A stretch of DNA of 64,000 nt from JAJEFO01 sp022819605 (GTDB lineage Bacteria > Pseudomonadota > Alphaproteobacteria > Rhodobacterales > Rhodobacteraceae). The DNA is taken from NCBI GenBank assembly GCA_965221545.1, contig OZ244901.1, forward strand, positions 1,364,001 to 1,428,000, given 5' to 3'. Positions 17,716 to 26,692 of this stretch are shown here, one piece after another; position 1 is the stretch's first letter; each line of letters starts with the position of its first letter. Position numbers and translations under genes: made by a program. The notes below the pieces were generated by a model, which did not search any database, was not told where the DNA came from, and saw only the letters and a list, made by a program, of their open reading frames with translations.

Positions 17716-18624
17716 ATGCACGCTACCCGAAACCTGTCCGCGATCGGCTTCGCGCTGATTGCCTCTGCGATCCTCAGCTTTGTCGACAACTTCGTTGTCT
17801 CGGTGGCGGAGGAGGCCGGGCTGTGGCAGTTTCAGGTGTTCCGCACGCTGTTCGCGATTCCCCTGCTTCTGATTATTGGACGGGCGACGGGAAAATCGCT
17901 GCGTCCCGTCAATCTCGGCAGGCTGATCGGACGGAGTCTCTTAGTCACTCTGGGGCTCTTGATCTATTTCGCTTCGCTGGCGACGCTGCCGGTGGCCCAG
18001 GCAGGTGCGGGACTGTTCAGCGCACCGCTCTGGGTGGCGCTGCTGACCGTCATCCTGTTTCGTCAGCCTTTGGGAATGATGGGCGCCTTTGCGGTTCTGC
18101 TGGGTTTCACGGGCGCTCTCATGCTGTTGCAGCCCGAATTGACGAACCTGACCGCATTCTCCCTGATGCCGCTGGCGGCAGGATTCTTCTACGGGCTGGG
18201 CATGATGCTGACCCGGCATTGGTGTGCTGGGGAAAACCCGGTGACCCTTGCAATCGGTATATTTGCAACCTTTGCCATTGTCGGATTGATCATGCTGGGC
18301 GTGGTTGCATTCTGGCCGGGCGAGAGCTTCACGTCGCAGCCTTGGACAGCGCCAAACTTGCGCTTCCTGTGGCTGACCCTGATGCAGGCCGCGGGCGCGG
18401 TGATTGCCGTCACCATGATCGCCCAAGCCTACCGAATCGGCACCCCGGCCGTCGTGGCCGTCTTCGAATACTCGTTCCTGATCTTTGCCAGCCTCTGGGC
18501 ATTCCTTCTCTGGGGAACGACGACAAATGCGTTGGCATGGCTGGGAATCGCAGTGATCCTGGTATCCGGCCTCCTGATGGCGACAAATCACCGAAACGCG
18601 TTTGATGAACCGGAAGCGCCGTGA
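17716..18624 (+). CDS. EamA/DMT-superfamily metabolite exporter
   Basis: 302-aa inner-membrane protein with about ten predicted helices in two EamA repeats (the second from about residue 155). The family mainly exports amino acids and small metabolites. It follows the isochorismatase-like gene directly. It is one of four DMT-type genes in the window. Confidence 0.87.
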   Translation: MHATRNLSAIGFALIASAILSFVDNFVVSVAEEAGLWQFQVFRTLFAIPLLLIIGRATGKSLRPVNLGRLIGRSLLVTLGLLIYFASLATLPVAQAGAGLFSAPLWVALLTVILFRQPLGMMGAFAVLLGFTGALMLLQPELTNLTAFSLMPLAAGFFYGLGMMLTRHWCAGENPVTLAIGIFATFAIVGLIMLGVVAFWPGESFTSQPWTAPNLRFLWLTLMQAAGAVIAVTMIAQAYRIGTPAVVAVFEYSFLIFASLWAFLLWGTTTNALAWLGIAVILVSGLLMATNHRNAFDEPEAP

Positions 18625-18673
18625 TTGTCGGCTCCCTTGGAAAGCCCACGCCATTCGATTGAGGACAAGGCCC

Positions 18674-19115
18674 ATGCCACCGATTCTTTGTGAGTTTGCC
18701 TTTGTGCCCTTAGTTTCGGTCGAACACATGATGGCGTCGATCTGTCGCGCTGGGATCGAGAATGTCCAGCGGGCGCTGGCCGACGAGATAGAAGAGGATT
18801 TCAAACGCTGGGAGTCTTTCGACAAGACCGCGCATGTGGGAGGCCACTCGGATGTCGGGGTTTTCGATTTGACGCCCACATCGGATGGAGAGATGTATCG
18901 GTTCAAATGCGTCAACCGCCACTCGAAGAATGCCAGGGAGGTTTCCAGACCGCGACGGCGTTCGGACTTCTGGCGGATGTGAAGACCGGTCATCCGAGGC
19001 CATTGTCCGAGATGACGCTGCCGACGGCGCTTAGGACCGCGGCGCCTTCGGCGATGGCCGCGCGGCATCGGGCGCCGAAAGAGACCGAACGATGGCGATG
19101 ATCGGCGATGGTGCG
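18674..19115 (+). pseudogene. Ornithine cyclodeaminase-type gene, frameshifted and truncated
   Basis: Family sequence is readable in three successive frames. From the ATG at 18674: FVPLVSVEHMMASI, DEIEEDFKRWESFDKT, HSDVGVFDLTPTSDG, FKCVN. After a frameshift near 18930: FQTATAFGLLADVKTG and LSEMTLPTALRTAA. After another near 19087: TMAMIGDGA, the start of the NAD-binding Rossmann loop. There the sequence stops matching, where an integrase fragment on the - strand begins. The intact enzyme (about 330-350 aa, ornithine to proline plus ammonia) is lost. It lies beside an exporter and an isochorismatase-like hydrolase. Confidence 0.75.
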
Positions 19116-19124
19116 ACCCAGGAC

Positions 19125-19402
19125 CGAGCCCCAATTGCGCCGGCCGTGAACCGAAAGCCGCGCCGGCAGCGGCTCCCGGACCTGCGCAAGCACCGCGACC
19201 CGTCGACGTCGTCCGGCGTCGTCAGCCCTCTGCGTCCCGCTTCGGCGCAAAGCCAATCGACGGCAGGAGCGTAGATCCTGACGGTGCTGGTCTTCAGGCC
19301 AAGCGACAGAAGCGAGGCCAGGAATGCACTGCGCAGAAGATGCAGCCAGTCCGGCATCTCCTTCCTCGGCAGCGGGATTCCGGATGAGTCTGATTGCACC
19401 AT
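19125..19402 (-). pseudogene. N-terminal fragment of a tyrosine recombinase/integrase
   Basis: From the - strand start at 19402 the translation gives LLRSAFLASLLSLGLKTSTVRIY and VDWLCAEAGRRGLTTPDDVD, typical of the SAM-like N-terminal DNA-binding domain of XerC-type integrases. The frame then appears to shift and the catalytic R-H-R-Y domain is absent. It is fused to the broken end of the ornithine cyclodeaminase pseudogene. Confidence 0.6.
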
Positions 19403-19815
19403 TATCGTTCCTCCATTGGTGAAAGCTGGAACAGACAGGATTGCACGATTTGGGCGGATGCCTGCGGGCCGGACGCCGAAACGATCCTGCCGCCTCTCGA
19501 ATCCGCGCCGCCGACCCGCTCAGGCGAGGGCGCAGCGGGAATGAAGATCAGGAAGGCAGGTGATTATGCCGAAAACGACGGTAGAAAGGAAAATCAAATC
19601 CTTCGGCCGCAAACGCGACATAAGCCGGTTGTCGGCATGTCGATCGAAGCAGGCGGATTCGAGGTGCAGGTCGCGGGCGATCCTTACCCGATCAAGTCGC
19701 GACTCGAGTTCTACTGCAGTCCGCACGGCACAATCTTGCGCGACTGAGGCATTTCGTGTGATTTGAGAACACTTTAGAATCTCTCTCCGGGAGTCACGTC
19801 ATCGCAACGGGACAG
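19403..19815. other. Unassigned stretch before the PLP enzyme
   Basis: About 410 bp with short frames but no recognisable family. It should contain the promoter of the aminotransferase/kinase pair near its 3' end; no clear -35/-10 pair could be defined. Confidence 0.4.
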
Positions 19816-21117
19816 GTGATTTCAAAATTGGCACGCACACCAAATGAACTGATCAACGATCGCGCACGACTCTTGGGGCCGAATGTATCGACCTTCTACG
19901 ATGATCCGGTCCATTTCGTGAAAGGTGAGGGCGTTTGGCTTTGGGATGCCGACGGGCGAAAATACCTCGACTGCTACAACAATGTGCCGCATGTCGGGCA
20001 CTGTAACCCGCGTGTCGTTGAGGCGATCCGTCGTCAAGCCGGCACGCTGAACACGCATACCAGATACCTGCACGACGGAATCCTCGACTATGTCGAAAGG
20101 CTCACAGGGACCATGGCGCCTTCGCTCAATACCGCCATTCTGACTTGCACCGGGTCCGAAGCCAATGACATCGCTTTGCGCATGGCCGAGGCCGTGACCG
20201 GAAAGCGCGGGATCATTGCGACCGACGCCACGTATCACGGCAACACGTCGCTGGTGAGCCAACTGAGCCGATCCAACACGCCGACCGTCGGCTTCGGGCT
20301 CGATCAGTATCTGCGATTTGTCGAAGCGCCGGACAGCTATCGTCACGCCGATCCCAACGGAACGCGTTTTGCATCCGCCGTGGCGCACAAGATCGAGGAG
20401 ATTGAACATGACGGGATTGGTTTTGCCGCCCTGATCGTCTGCCCGTATTTTCTGAACGAAGGATTTCCCGACAATCCCGACGGCTGGCTGAACGCCACCG
20501 CCGAATTGGTGCGCAAGGCGGGCGGCATCTTGATCTGCGACGAGGTGCAATCGGGTTTCGGGCGCACCGGCACCCATTTTTGGGCCCACGAGAAGGTGGG
20601 GGTCGTGCCGCACATTCTGACCCTCGGCAAACCGATGGCCAATGGGCACCCCGTTGGCGCAGTGGTGGCCGAAGCGGACATCGTGGCCGAGTTCCGCAAA
20701 GGGTACCGCTATTTCAATACCTTTGCGGGCAACCCGGTATCCTGTGCCGCCGCCATGGCGGTCCTGGAAGAGTTGGAACAGGCCGAGCTGGTCGCGAATG
20801 CCAAGACGGTTGGTGCATATGCGCGGTCTCGACTATTGGCCCTAAAGGACAAGCACGACGTCATTGGCGATGTGCGCGGCTCGGGACTGATCTTCGGCGC
20901 CGAGATGGTGACAGACCGGTCAACCAAGGAGCCTTCCAGCGGATTCTCCGATCGCGTCATCAACGCAATGCGTCAGCGCGGGATCATTCATTCCAAGCTC
21001 GGCAGGTACAAGAACACCCTCAAAATCCGGCCGCCAATGCCCTTTTCCATCGCGAATGCGGATCTTCTTTTCGACACGCTTGACGAGGTGCTCAGCCAAA
21101 TTCCGCTGGACGCATGA
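19816..21117 (+). CDS. Class III PLP-dependent aminotransferase/phospho-lyase
   Basis: 433 aa, fold type I. The PLP lysine is Lys272 in LGKPMANGHPVGAV; the CDEVQSGFGRTG motif and the substrate-binding segments TGSEANDIALRMA are present. The GKPM.NGHPV context is that seen in the AGXT2L/ethanolamine-phosphate and 5-phosphohydroxylysine phospho-lyase branch rather than ordinary transaminases. The next gene, overlapping by 4 bases, encodes a small-molecule kinase. Together they could phosphorylate an amino alcohol and then eliminate phosphate and ammonia. GTG start at 19816; substrate not determined. Confidence 0.88.
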   Translation: MISKLARTPNELINDRARLLGPNVSTFYDDPVHFVKGEGVWLWDADGRKYLDCYNNVPHVGHCNPRVVEAIRRQAGTLNTHTRYLHDGILDYVERLTGTMAPSLNTAILTCTGSEANDIALRMAEAVTGKRGIIATDATYHGNTSLVSQLSRSNTPTVGFGLDQYLRFVEAPDSYRHADPNGTRFASAVAHKIEEIEHDGIGFAALIVCPYFLNEGFPDNPDGWLNATAELVRKAGGILICDEVQSGFGRTGTHFWAHEKVGVVPHILTLGKPMANGHPVGAVVAEADIVAEFRKGYRYFNTFAGNPVSCAAAMAVLEELEQAELVANAKTVGAYARSRLLALKDKHDVIGDVRGSGLIFGAEMVTDRSTKEPSSGFSDRVINAMRQRGIIHSKLGRYKNTLKIRPPMPFSIANADLLFDTLDEVLSQIPLDA

Positions 21118-22046
21118 GTGACATAGTCGAAAAGGCGCTTCGCCAATGGGGAATGACAGGGGCGCGATGCAAATTGGTCGCTTCCCGAGAAAACGCAGTC
21201 TACGAAGTTTCGGACGCACGGGGCCGATTCGCGCTGCGATTGCACCGACAAGGCTACCGCAGCGATGCCGAACTTCGCTCGGAACTCGCGTGGATGGCGG
21301 CTGTGGCGGAGGGTGGACTTTCGGTCCCGTCGCCGACTCGCACCGCTGGCGGCGAATACCTGGCTCACATCGACGGGATACAGGTTGATTTCCTGACCTG
21401 GCTCAATGGCCGTACGCTGGGCGATGCGCTGGCAAGTTGTGTGCGTGTGGATCGTCGTTCTCTCTTCTTTGCTCTCGGGCGGGAAATGGCACGGCTCCAT
21501 CAGGTGTCTGACGCATGGAGCCCACCACAGTTTTTTGACCGCGTTCACTGGGACCGGGATGGTTTGCTGGGCCAAGCACCGCTCTGGGACAGGTTTTGGG
21601 AAAACCCGGAATTGACCGCCGCAGATCGAGACTTGTTTGATAGGTTTCGGTGTGCAGCGTCTGACAAGCTTGAAGAGATCGGACCAACGCTCGACTTCGG
21701 ACTGGTTCACGCTGATCTTGTCCCCGGCAATGTGCTGGTCGACAGTAATACGCTGAGGCTGATCGACTTTGACGATGGCGGCTTCGGCTATCGACTTTTT
21801 GACGTGGCAACTGCTCTGCTGAAACACATGTCGATGGCAGACTATCCTCAATTACAGAATGGTTTGATCGAAGGATATCACTCGATCCGTCCATTGGACG
21901 TCGCGGAGCTCGATCTGTTTCTTGCACTCCGCTCTGCGACCTATGTTGGCTGGAACATCACCAGAATGGGCGAAGTTGACGGCGCAGAGCGGAACAAGCG
22001 ATTTATAAATTTGTTTCGAAGCCTGGCCGACAAGTATCTAAAATGA
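21114..22046 (+). CDS. APH-family small-molecule kinase (hydroxylysine/homoserine kinase-like)
   Basis: 310-aa protein of the aminoglycoside phosphotransferase/choline kinase fold. The Brenner motif VHADLVPGNVL holds the catalytic Asp and the metal Asn; IDFDDGGFG carries the metal-binding Asp. The start ATG overlaps the stop of the PLP-enzyme gene by 4 bases, showing translational coupling. In animals the same protein pairing (AGPHD1 kinase and AGXT2L2 phospho-lyase) degrades 5-hydroxylysine, so a related hydroxyamine or ethanolamine route is inferred. Antibiotic resistance is unlikely in this context. Confidence 0.82.
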   Translation: MSDIVEKALRQWGMTGARCKLVASRENAVYEVSDARGRFALRLHRQGYRSDAELRSELAWMAAVAEGGLSVPSPTRTAGGEYLAHIDGIQVDFLTWLNGRTLGDALASCVRVDRRSLFFALGREMARLHQVSDAWSPPQFFDRVHWDRDGLLGQAPLWDRFWENPELTAADRDLFDRFRCAASDKLEEIGPTLDFGLVHADLVPGNVLVDSNTLRLIDFDDGGFGYRLFDVATALLKHMSMADYPQLQNGLIEGYHSIRPLDVAELDLFLALRSATYVGWNITRMGEVDGAERNKRFINLFRSLADKYLK

Positions 22047-22279
22047 TGTTGATTGTCTGCGATTTTGGACTGAGATGCGCTCCGCTCGAGGCGGTTCGTG
22101 AGGTCGCGGGGCAGCTATTGAGTTCGGTCAGAATTGTTGCCCGAGCGGGCAAGTTCTGATCCTTCCATTCTGTGAGAAGATTGCTATGCCTGCGTGTTGC
22201 ACTGCACTTGCTCTTCGTCTCCGATCGCGCATTTGGTCCTCCGTGACCAACGAGTTCCGTGCGGGGCGCGATAGACGAA

Positions 22280-23191
22280 CTACTGCTTGAAGCAGTTCTC
22301 TCTATGCCAATTTACGAACTCGCTTCTTGGGCATTCCGAGGATCGCTCAGGCGCGATCAATCGACCCGTCTCGTTGATCATCGACCAAACGGTGCCAGGA
22401 TCGTTGGTCTGGCGAGAGACCAGGATGGTCAGGTCGTCCGCCAGCCCGACCAGTCCACGATCGAACATCCAGTGGGCGGTTCCGGAAAGGGCGATGCCGT
22501 TGCTTACGATGTCCGGCCCGTCGTGTTCGACTGGCATGATATGGGCGGCCTCGACTTCGGCGTGGCCACCGCCGTTGATCAGCTGGAGCCCAGTGATTGC
22601 ACAACGCTTGCTGTACGCACGGAGCACGGTCTTCCGGAAGTTCCGATCCCTTATGGCGCGGCTTGTGAGCTGTTTTACCCGATCCCGGGCATTCAGGTGC
22701 TCGAATGGCTGCTGGGCCTCGGGGACATTGTATGCCGGCTGGCTGAGGTCGATGCGCGGCAGGACGTCCTCATCGCGTCCGAGGCCTCGTCCAACGATCC
22801 GGGCGAAGTCCGCCGAAGACAGGGGACGGACCGCAGCCTGGGCGCGGCCAGAAATTCTCCCTTGGTCATTGAGAAGACCCTGTTCGAGAATCGTGCCATG
22901 CTCCCGGAAAGGAACCGGGTCCCCGAAGTCGAGGTATGTGCCCGGTTCGACCAAGGCCAAAAACATGTCCTGGTGGCTGGGGTCTTCGATAACTTTCCGG
23001 ATCTTGGCGACGGCAAAGTAGCCCTTGGTTTTCCGGACCTTGGTTGGTTCAAGATAGACGACCCAATCCCCTACACACCGCTTGGCCCGAGCAAGGTATT
23101 GCCTTGGAAACTGATATTGCCGTGACGGAACGTCTTCGTAGATCGAATCTGTCCGGTGGATGAACACGCCGAACGCCATGAGGAAAGACAT
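22280..23191 (-). CDS. HNH endonuclease with N-terminal EVE/PUA-like domain
   Basis: 303 aa. The C-terminal part (about 180-255) is an HNH_2-type nuclease: YSKRCAITG (Cys197), EAAHIMPVEHDGPD (His217), N-G-x-x-L-S-x-x-x-H-x-x-F-D with His240. The N-terminal 100 residues (FPRQYL, GDWVVYLEP, GYFAVAKI, DFGDPVPF) resemble EVE/PUA-fold modified-base readers. This layout suggests a modification-dependent restriction enzyme. ATG at 23191 preferred; ATG at 23179 also possible. It is divergent from the nucleotidyltransferase gene about 90 bp away. Confidence 0.75.
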   Translation of the reverse strand: MSFLMAFGVFIHRTDSIYEDVPSRQYQFPRQYLARAKRCVGDWVVYLEPTKVRKTKGYFAVAKIRKVIEDPSHQDMFLALVEPGTYLDFGDPVPFREHGTILEQGLLNDQGRISGRAQAAVRPLSSADFARIVGRGLGRDEDVLPRIDLSQPAYNVPEAQQPFEHLNARDRVKQLTSRAIRDRNFRKTVLRAYSKRCAITGLQLINGGGHAEVEAAHIMPVEHDGPDIVSNGIALSGTAHWMFDRGLVGLADDLTILVSRQTNDPGTVWSMINETGRLIAPERSSECPRSEFVNWHRENCFKQ

Positions 23192-23284
23192 GGCTGCATT
23201 TTGACGGCGTGCCAAGAACTTATTTTCAAGGATGCCGTCCCTTAGGGTTGGTCATGGTCGTGAGGCGGAAGCATCCGCGATGCC

Positions 23285-24283
23285 GTGGATGCTTGGGATC
23301 GCTACGAGCTTTTGCGTCGAGCCCAGGCGGAGGCGAAGCACAGCTATGGCGGTTCGATGAAGTTCGAGCAACGTGGAGATGCCGAATACCTCATCCGCCG
23401 ACCATACTCCAGTTCCACAAGAAAATCCTTCGGTCGCCGCAGCCCCGAGACCGAAGCCAAGCTGGAAGCATTTCTGGCAGGGAAATCTAGGGTCGAGGAG
23501 CAGATCAAGAGCTTGCGGGGACAATTGGAAGACCGCTCCGTGGTACTTCGTGCCAGGGGACTGGGTCGCGTTCCGCAACTCACCGCCCGTGTCATTCGAA
23601 AGCTGGATGATCTCGGATGGCTTGGCACATCCTTGATCGTGCTCGGAACCAATGCTCTCTTCGCCTATGAGGCCAAGGCGGCGGTGCGCATAGAGTCCGG
23701 GCCATTGGCGACGGGGGATGTTGATGTACTCCTCGATGCTCGCCGACGTCTCGTCATGTCGGGAGGTGCGACGGAGCGGCGCCTTGTCGGCGCACTTCAA
23801 TCCGTGGATCGCTCGTTTCAAAGGTCCAGCGGCCGGACTTGCACAGTTGCCAACAAGGATGGGTACGTCGTGGACCTGGTCAAGTCCCAAGACCACGGGC
23901 GGATCAAGCGAGAGGGGCAGGTCCGGCTTTCGGACGACCCGGATGATCTTGTTGGCACGACAACGGATAGCAGCCGCTGGCTGTTGAATGCTCCCAAGTT
24001 CGAGGCCATGGCCTTCGATGAACGAGGTTTGCCCCTCCGCATCGTGACCCTAGATCCGAGGGTCTTTGCGCTCCAGAAGCAGCGGATAGTCGAGAACGAT
24101 CCGACCCGTGATCCGGCAAAGCGGGTACGCGATGAGCAACAGGCGAAATTGGTCGCAAGGATCGTGACCCGACACCTCGGATTGAAGTTCGAAGATTCCG
24201 TTCTGAGTGGCCTGCCCGGAGCATTTCGCGATTTGGCTGCAAAGCTAACGGGCAGCGGCAGCGAAACCCCGGCCGAGTGGTGA
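23285..24283 (+). CDS. GSU2403-family nucleotidyltransferase-fold protein
   Basis: 332 aa from a GTG start. The minimal nucleotidyltransferase pattern is visible: GTNA at 121-124, then DVD (Asp145, Asp147) in TGDVDVLLDAR, as in the NTP_transf_8/GSU2403 group. The N-terminal 100 residues are charged and probably helical. A TGA lies in frame 24 bases upstream of the GTG, so the N-terminus may be slightly truncated. No function is established for the family; some related folds act in toxin-antitoxin or defence. Its last 64 codons recur at 44742-44939. Confidence 0.78.
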   Translation: MDAWDRYELLRRAQAEAKHSYGGSMKFEQRGDAEYLIRRPYSSSTRKSFGRRSPETEAKLEAFLAGKSRVEEQIKSLRGQLEDRSVVLRARGLGRVPQLTARVIRKLDDLGWLGTSLIVLGTNALFAYEAKAAVRIESGPLATGDVDVLLDARRRLVMSGGATERRLVGALQSVDRSFQRSSGRTCTVANKDGYVVDLVKSQDHGRIKREGQVRLSDDPDDLVGTTTDSSRWLLNAPKFEAMAFDERGLPLRIVTLDPRVFALQKQRIVENDPTRDPAKRVRDEQQAKLVARIVTRHLGLKFEDSVLSGLPGAFRDLAAKLTGSGSETPAEW

Positions 24284-24480
24284 CCTCAGGCAGGCCACTC
24301 TTGTCACGGGCTGTTCAGGCGAGATTGCAGTTGTGATCTGGGCTGATCGCCTGCCTTTCCCCGCAACGGAATGCCGTAGTGCAATGTTGTGCACACCCAA
24401 GCACGATCCGTAACCTGACAAACGAACGCGGCTTCTTGCAACAGGCAGGCATCGTACACTGTAGAGGAAGAAGAGATCCC
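24087..24480 (+). repeat. Segment duplicated at 44742-45138 (copy A)
   Basis: The last about 197 bases of the nucleotidyltransferase gene are nearly identical, over their first about 150 bases, to 44742-44939. Weaker similarity continues through the noncoding flank (shared blocks such as TTGCCTTTC, GCAATGTTG, CTTGCAAC.GGCAGGCATCG and GAAGAAGAG), which in copy B is the leader of the sulfite dehydrogenase gene. Here the similarity ends shortly before the DDE transposase. Confidence 0.75.
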
Positions 24481-24575
24481 CAGTAATTCCCGCTAGAAAT
24501 TCTTTTCGTTCATTATCAGCCTGTTGCGCTGGCGCAACGGATTTTCGTTCGTAGACTTTTGGCACCGGATCTGCT

Positions 24576-25946
24576 TTGCTGCTGCGAAACAGGCAAAAGC
24601 CGAGCAGCAACATGTCCAGGAACTCCTTCCGCAAGCATCTGTCGATGCCCGGGATGCTCAATGAGATGCGCGCATGCTTCGACCGCATCCCCGACCCGAT
24701 CAAGGCACTCGACTTCAGCCTGCCCGACTGCCTGATGTCCGGGCTCGCGGTGTTCTCGCTCAAGATGCTGTCTCTGCTGCAGTTCGACACGCAGGTGCGC
24801 GGCGGCGAGGACCCGGTTCAGGCGCGGAACCTCCGCACGCTCTTCGGCGTGGGGAAGCCGCCCTCGGACACCTGGATGCGCGAGCGGCTCGACGAGGTCG
24901 ATCCCCGCAGTCTCCGCCGCTGCTTCACGAGCCTCCATGCCGCCCTGCAGCGCGGGAAGGTCCTCGAAGGCTGGACGGTCCTCGGCGGGCATCTCCTGAT
25001 CTCGGTGGACGGGACCGGCCACCATTCCTCTCACAAGGTCAGGTGCCGGCGCTGCTGCATGAAGAACCACCGCGACGGTACGAAGACCTACTACCACCAG
25101 GCCCTGGGTGCGGCGATCGTCCACCCGGACATGAAGGAGGTGTTCCCGCTGGCGCCGGTGCCGATCCGGAACGCGGACGGAACGACGAAGAACGACTGCG
25201 AGCGGAACGCGGCGAAGCGGCTCCTCGACGACCTCCGCCGGGAGCACCCGCACATGAAGGCGGTCATCGTCGAGGACGGGCTGGCGTCCAACGGCCCGCA
25301 CATCAACCTCCTTGAAGAGAAGGACTTCCGCTTCATCCTCGGCGCGAAGCCGGGCGACCACGACCTGCTGTTCAGCTGGTTCGAGGCCAGCGAGACGAAG
25401 GAGACATGGGAGAGACGCGACAGGAAGACCGGCACGGTGCACCGCTTCGAGTGGGACCACGGGCTGCCGCTCAACGACGCGAACTTCGAGCTGAAGGTCA
25501 ACATGCTGAAATGCGAGGAGACCGACACGAAGGGAAAGACGCAAAGGTTCTCGTGGGTCACCGACCTCCCGCTGGACCGGGAGACGGTGATGCCCGTCAT
25601 GCGCGCCGCGCGCCGCAGATGGGCCATCGGGAACGAAACGTTCCAAACGCTGAAGGCGCGGGACGGATACAGGTTCGAGCACAATTTCGGCCATGGGGAA
25701 AACCATCTGGCGGACGTCTTCGCGACGCTCGCCATGCTCGCCTTCCTGATCGACCAGGTGCAGCAGCATTGCTGCCCGCTGTTCCGGAAGGCGCGCGAAC
25801 ATCAGGGACGCATCCTCTACCTCTGGAACAGGCTGCGAAGCCTGTTCCAGAGGTTCAGCATCCCGGACTGGCGCACCTTCTATCTCGCCATGTCGGGGGA
25901 CATGAAGAAGCCCGAACTCGCTGACATGCTCCCCGACGGACCGTAG
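24576..25946 (+). CDS. DDE transposase (ISNCY/IS4-like)
   Basis: 456 aa, apparently intact. DDE-type core: LISVDGTGHHSS (first Asp, about residue 150), KAVIVEDGLASNG (second Asp, about 231), and a C-terminal ARRRWAIGNETFQTLK...EHNFGHGENHLADV that supplies the Glu. The last motif is typical of ISNCY-type transposases. An internal ATG at 24612 (MSRNSFRKHL) is the more likely start. The gene is GC-rich compared with its flanks, suggesting recent arrival. I could not define terminal inverted repeats or a target-site duplication, so the element ends are left open. Confidence 0.85.
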   Translation: MLLRNRQKPSSNMSRNSFRKHLSMPGMLNEMRACFDRIPDPIKALDFSLPDCLMSGLAVFSLKMLSLLQFDTQVRGGEDPVQARNLRTLFGVGKPPSDTWMRERLDEVDPRSLRRCFTSLHAALQRGKVLEGWTVLGGHLLISVDGTGHHSSHKVRCRRCCMKNHRDGTKTYYHQALGAAIVHPDMKEVFPLAPVPIRNADGTTKNDCERNAAKRLLDDLRREHPHMKAVIVEDGLASNGPHINLLEEKDFRFILGAKPGDHDLLFSWFEASETKETWERRDRKTGTVHRFEWDHGLPLNDANFELKVNMLKCEETDTKGKTQRFSWVTDLPLDRETVMPVMRAARRRWAIGNETFQTLKARDGYRFEHNFGHGENHLADVFATLAMLAFLIDQVQQHCCPLFRKAREHQGRILYLWNRLRSLFQRFSIPDWRTFYLAMSGDMKKPELADMLPDGP

Positions 25947-26344
25947 CCGCCGACCCGCTCCGGCCACGCTCGACCGACCCCGATCCCGCCCTTCGCCGAA
26001 TGTTCAGAACCCGGGCAGATGTCACCCGGCCATCAGTCGTGCGCGCCGGAAACGGCCCTGCCACGCCGTCCGCTTGAAACGACCGTTGCGAGGCCGACGA
26101 TCAGGCTACCGGGAATTGCTGAGAGATCCCGTGGGCCCATTGACAATCGGAATGTGAATCGAGCGAAGCGCCGCCTTTTCTGTACCAATTTCCGCCGGAA
26201 CGGCGGTGCTGGCAAACGAGCAGGTTTCAGACGAATGCAGACAGGCGGGCGCTGACCGACTCCATTTGGGTGAGTGCCGGGCACATGCTGCCTTGCTAGG
26301 CGGCCGATCTCGGCACCACCGCGGCGGACAACCGATGGTACTCT
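25947..26344. other. Right flank of the transposase, no gene recognised
   Basis: About 400 bp. It must contain the right end of the insertion element; no inverted repeat matching the left flank was found by eye. No protein-family sequence in any frame. Confidence 0.4.
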
Positions 26345-26590
26345 AGCGGACCCGGACGGGATCGCCCAGGCGCGACATGCCGGAGCGCTTCGGCAACTGG
26401 AACAGCGCTTTCAATCGCGTCCGTCGCAGGGCGGTTTTGAATGTGTCTTCAACGTCTTGTCGGACGGGCCAAACCTCAAGTGCTTATGCGTTGACGGCAC
26501 GGTCGTCGTGGCATGCCGAAAGGCTGCGGTCGCAAGGAGGGGGATCCTCAGCCAAGGGATTGTCCGTTCCCGGGGAGGGCTGAACAGGAC
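26345..26590 (+). pseudogene. Remnant of IS5-family transposase (OrfA N-terminal half)
   Basis: Frame one reads RTRTGSPRRDMPERFGNWNSAF, the IS5 motif usually RTGAPWRDLPERFGNWN. After a frameshift at about 26405 the family continues as GVFE.VF.VLS-like sequence (GGFECVFNVLSDG), CVDGTVV and QGIVRSRGGL. The catalytic domain is absent and the remnant ends against the 3' end of the exporter gene. Confidence 0.68.
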
Positions 26591-26692
26591 ACTTCCAATT
26601 TCCATGGACGCAGTATTTTCTGCAATCCTCAATTCCTGCACACCCGAGGGTCTGACCAAACTGGTGATGGGCCACGCCGCCGTGGAGTTGGA

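Noticed and set aside
17941..19134. Reverse-strand open frame of 397 codons
   Set aside because: Covers the DMT gene and the ornithine cyclodeaminase pseudogene in antisense; no motif seen.
21114..22046. Aminoglycoside resistance kinase
   Set aside because: The APH fold also covers metabolic kinases; the overlap with a phospho-lyase-like PLP enzyme makes a metabolic role far more likely.
24516..25967. Reverse-strand open frame of 483 codons opposite the DDE transposase
   Set aside because: Arg/Glu/Leu-rich shadow caused by strong third-position GC in the transposase gene; no family-like pattern.
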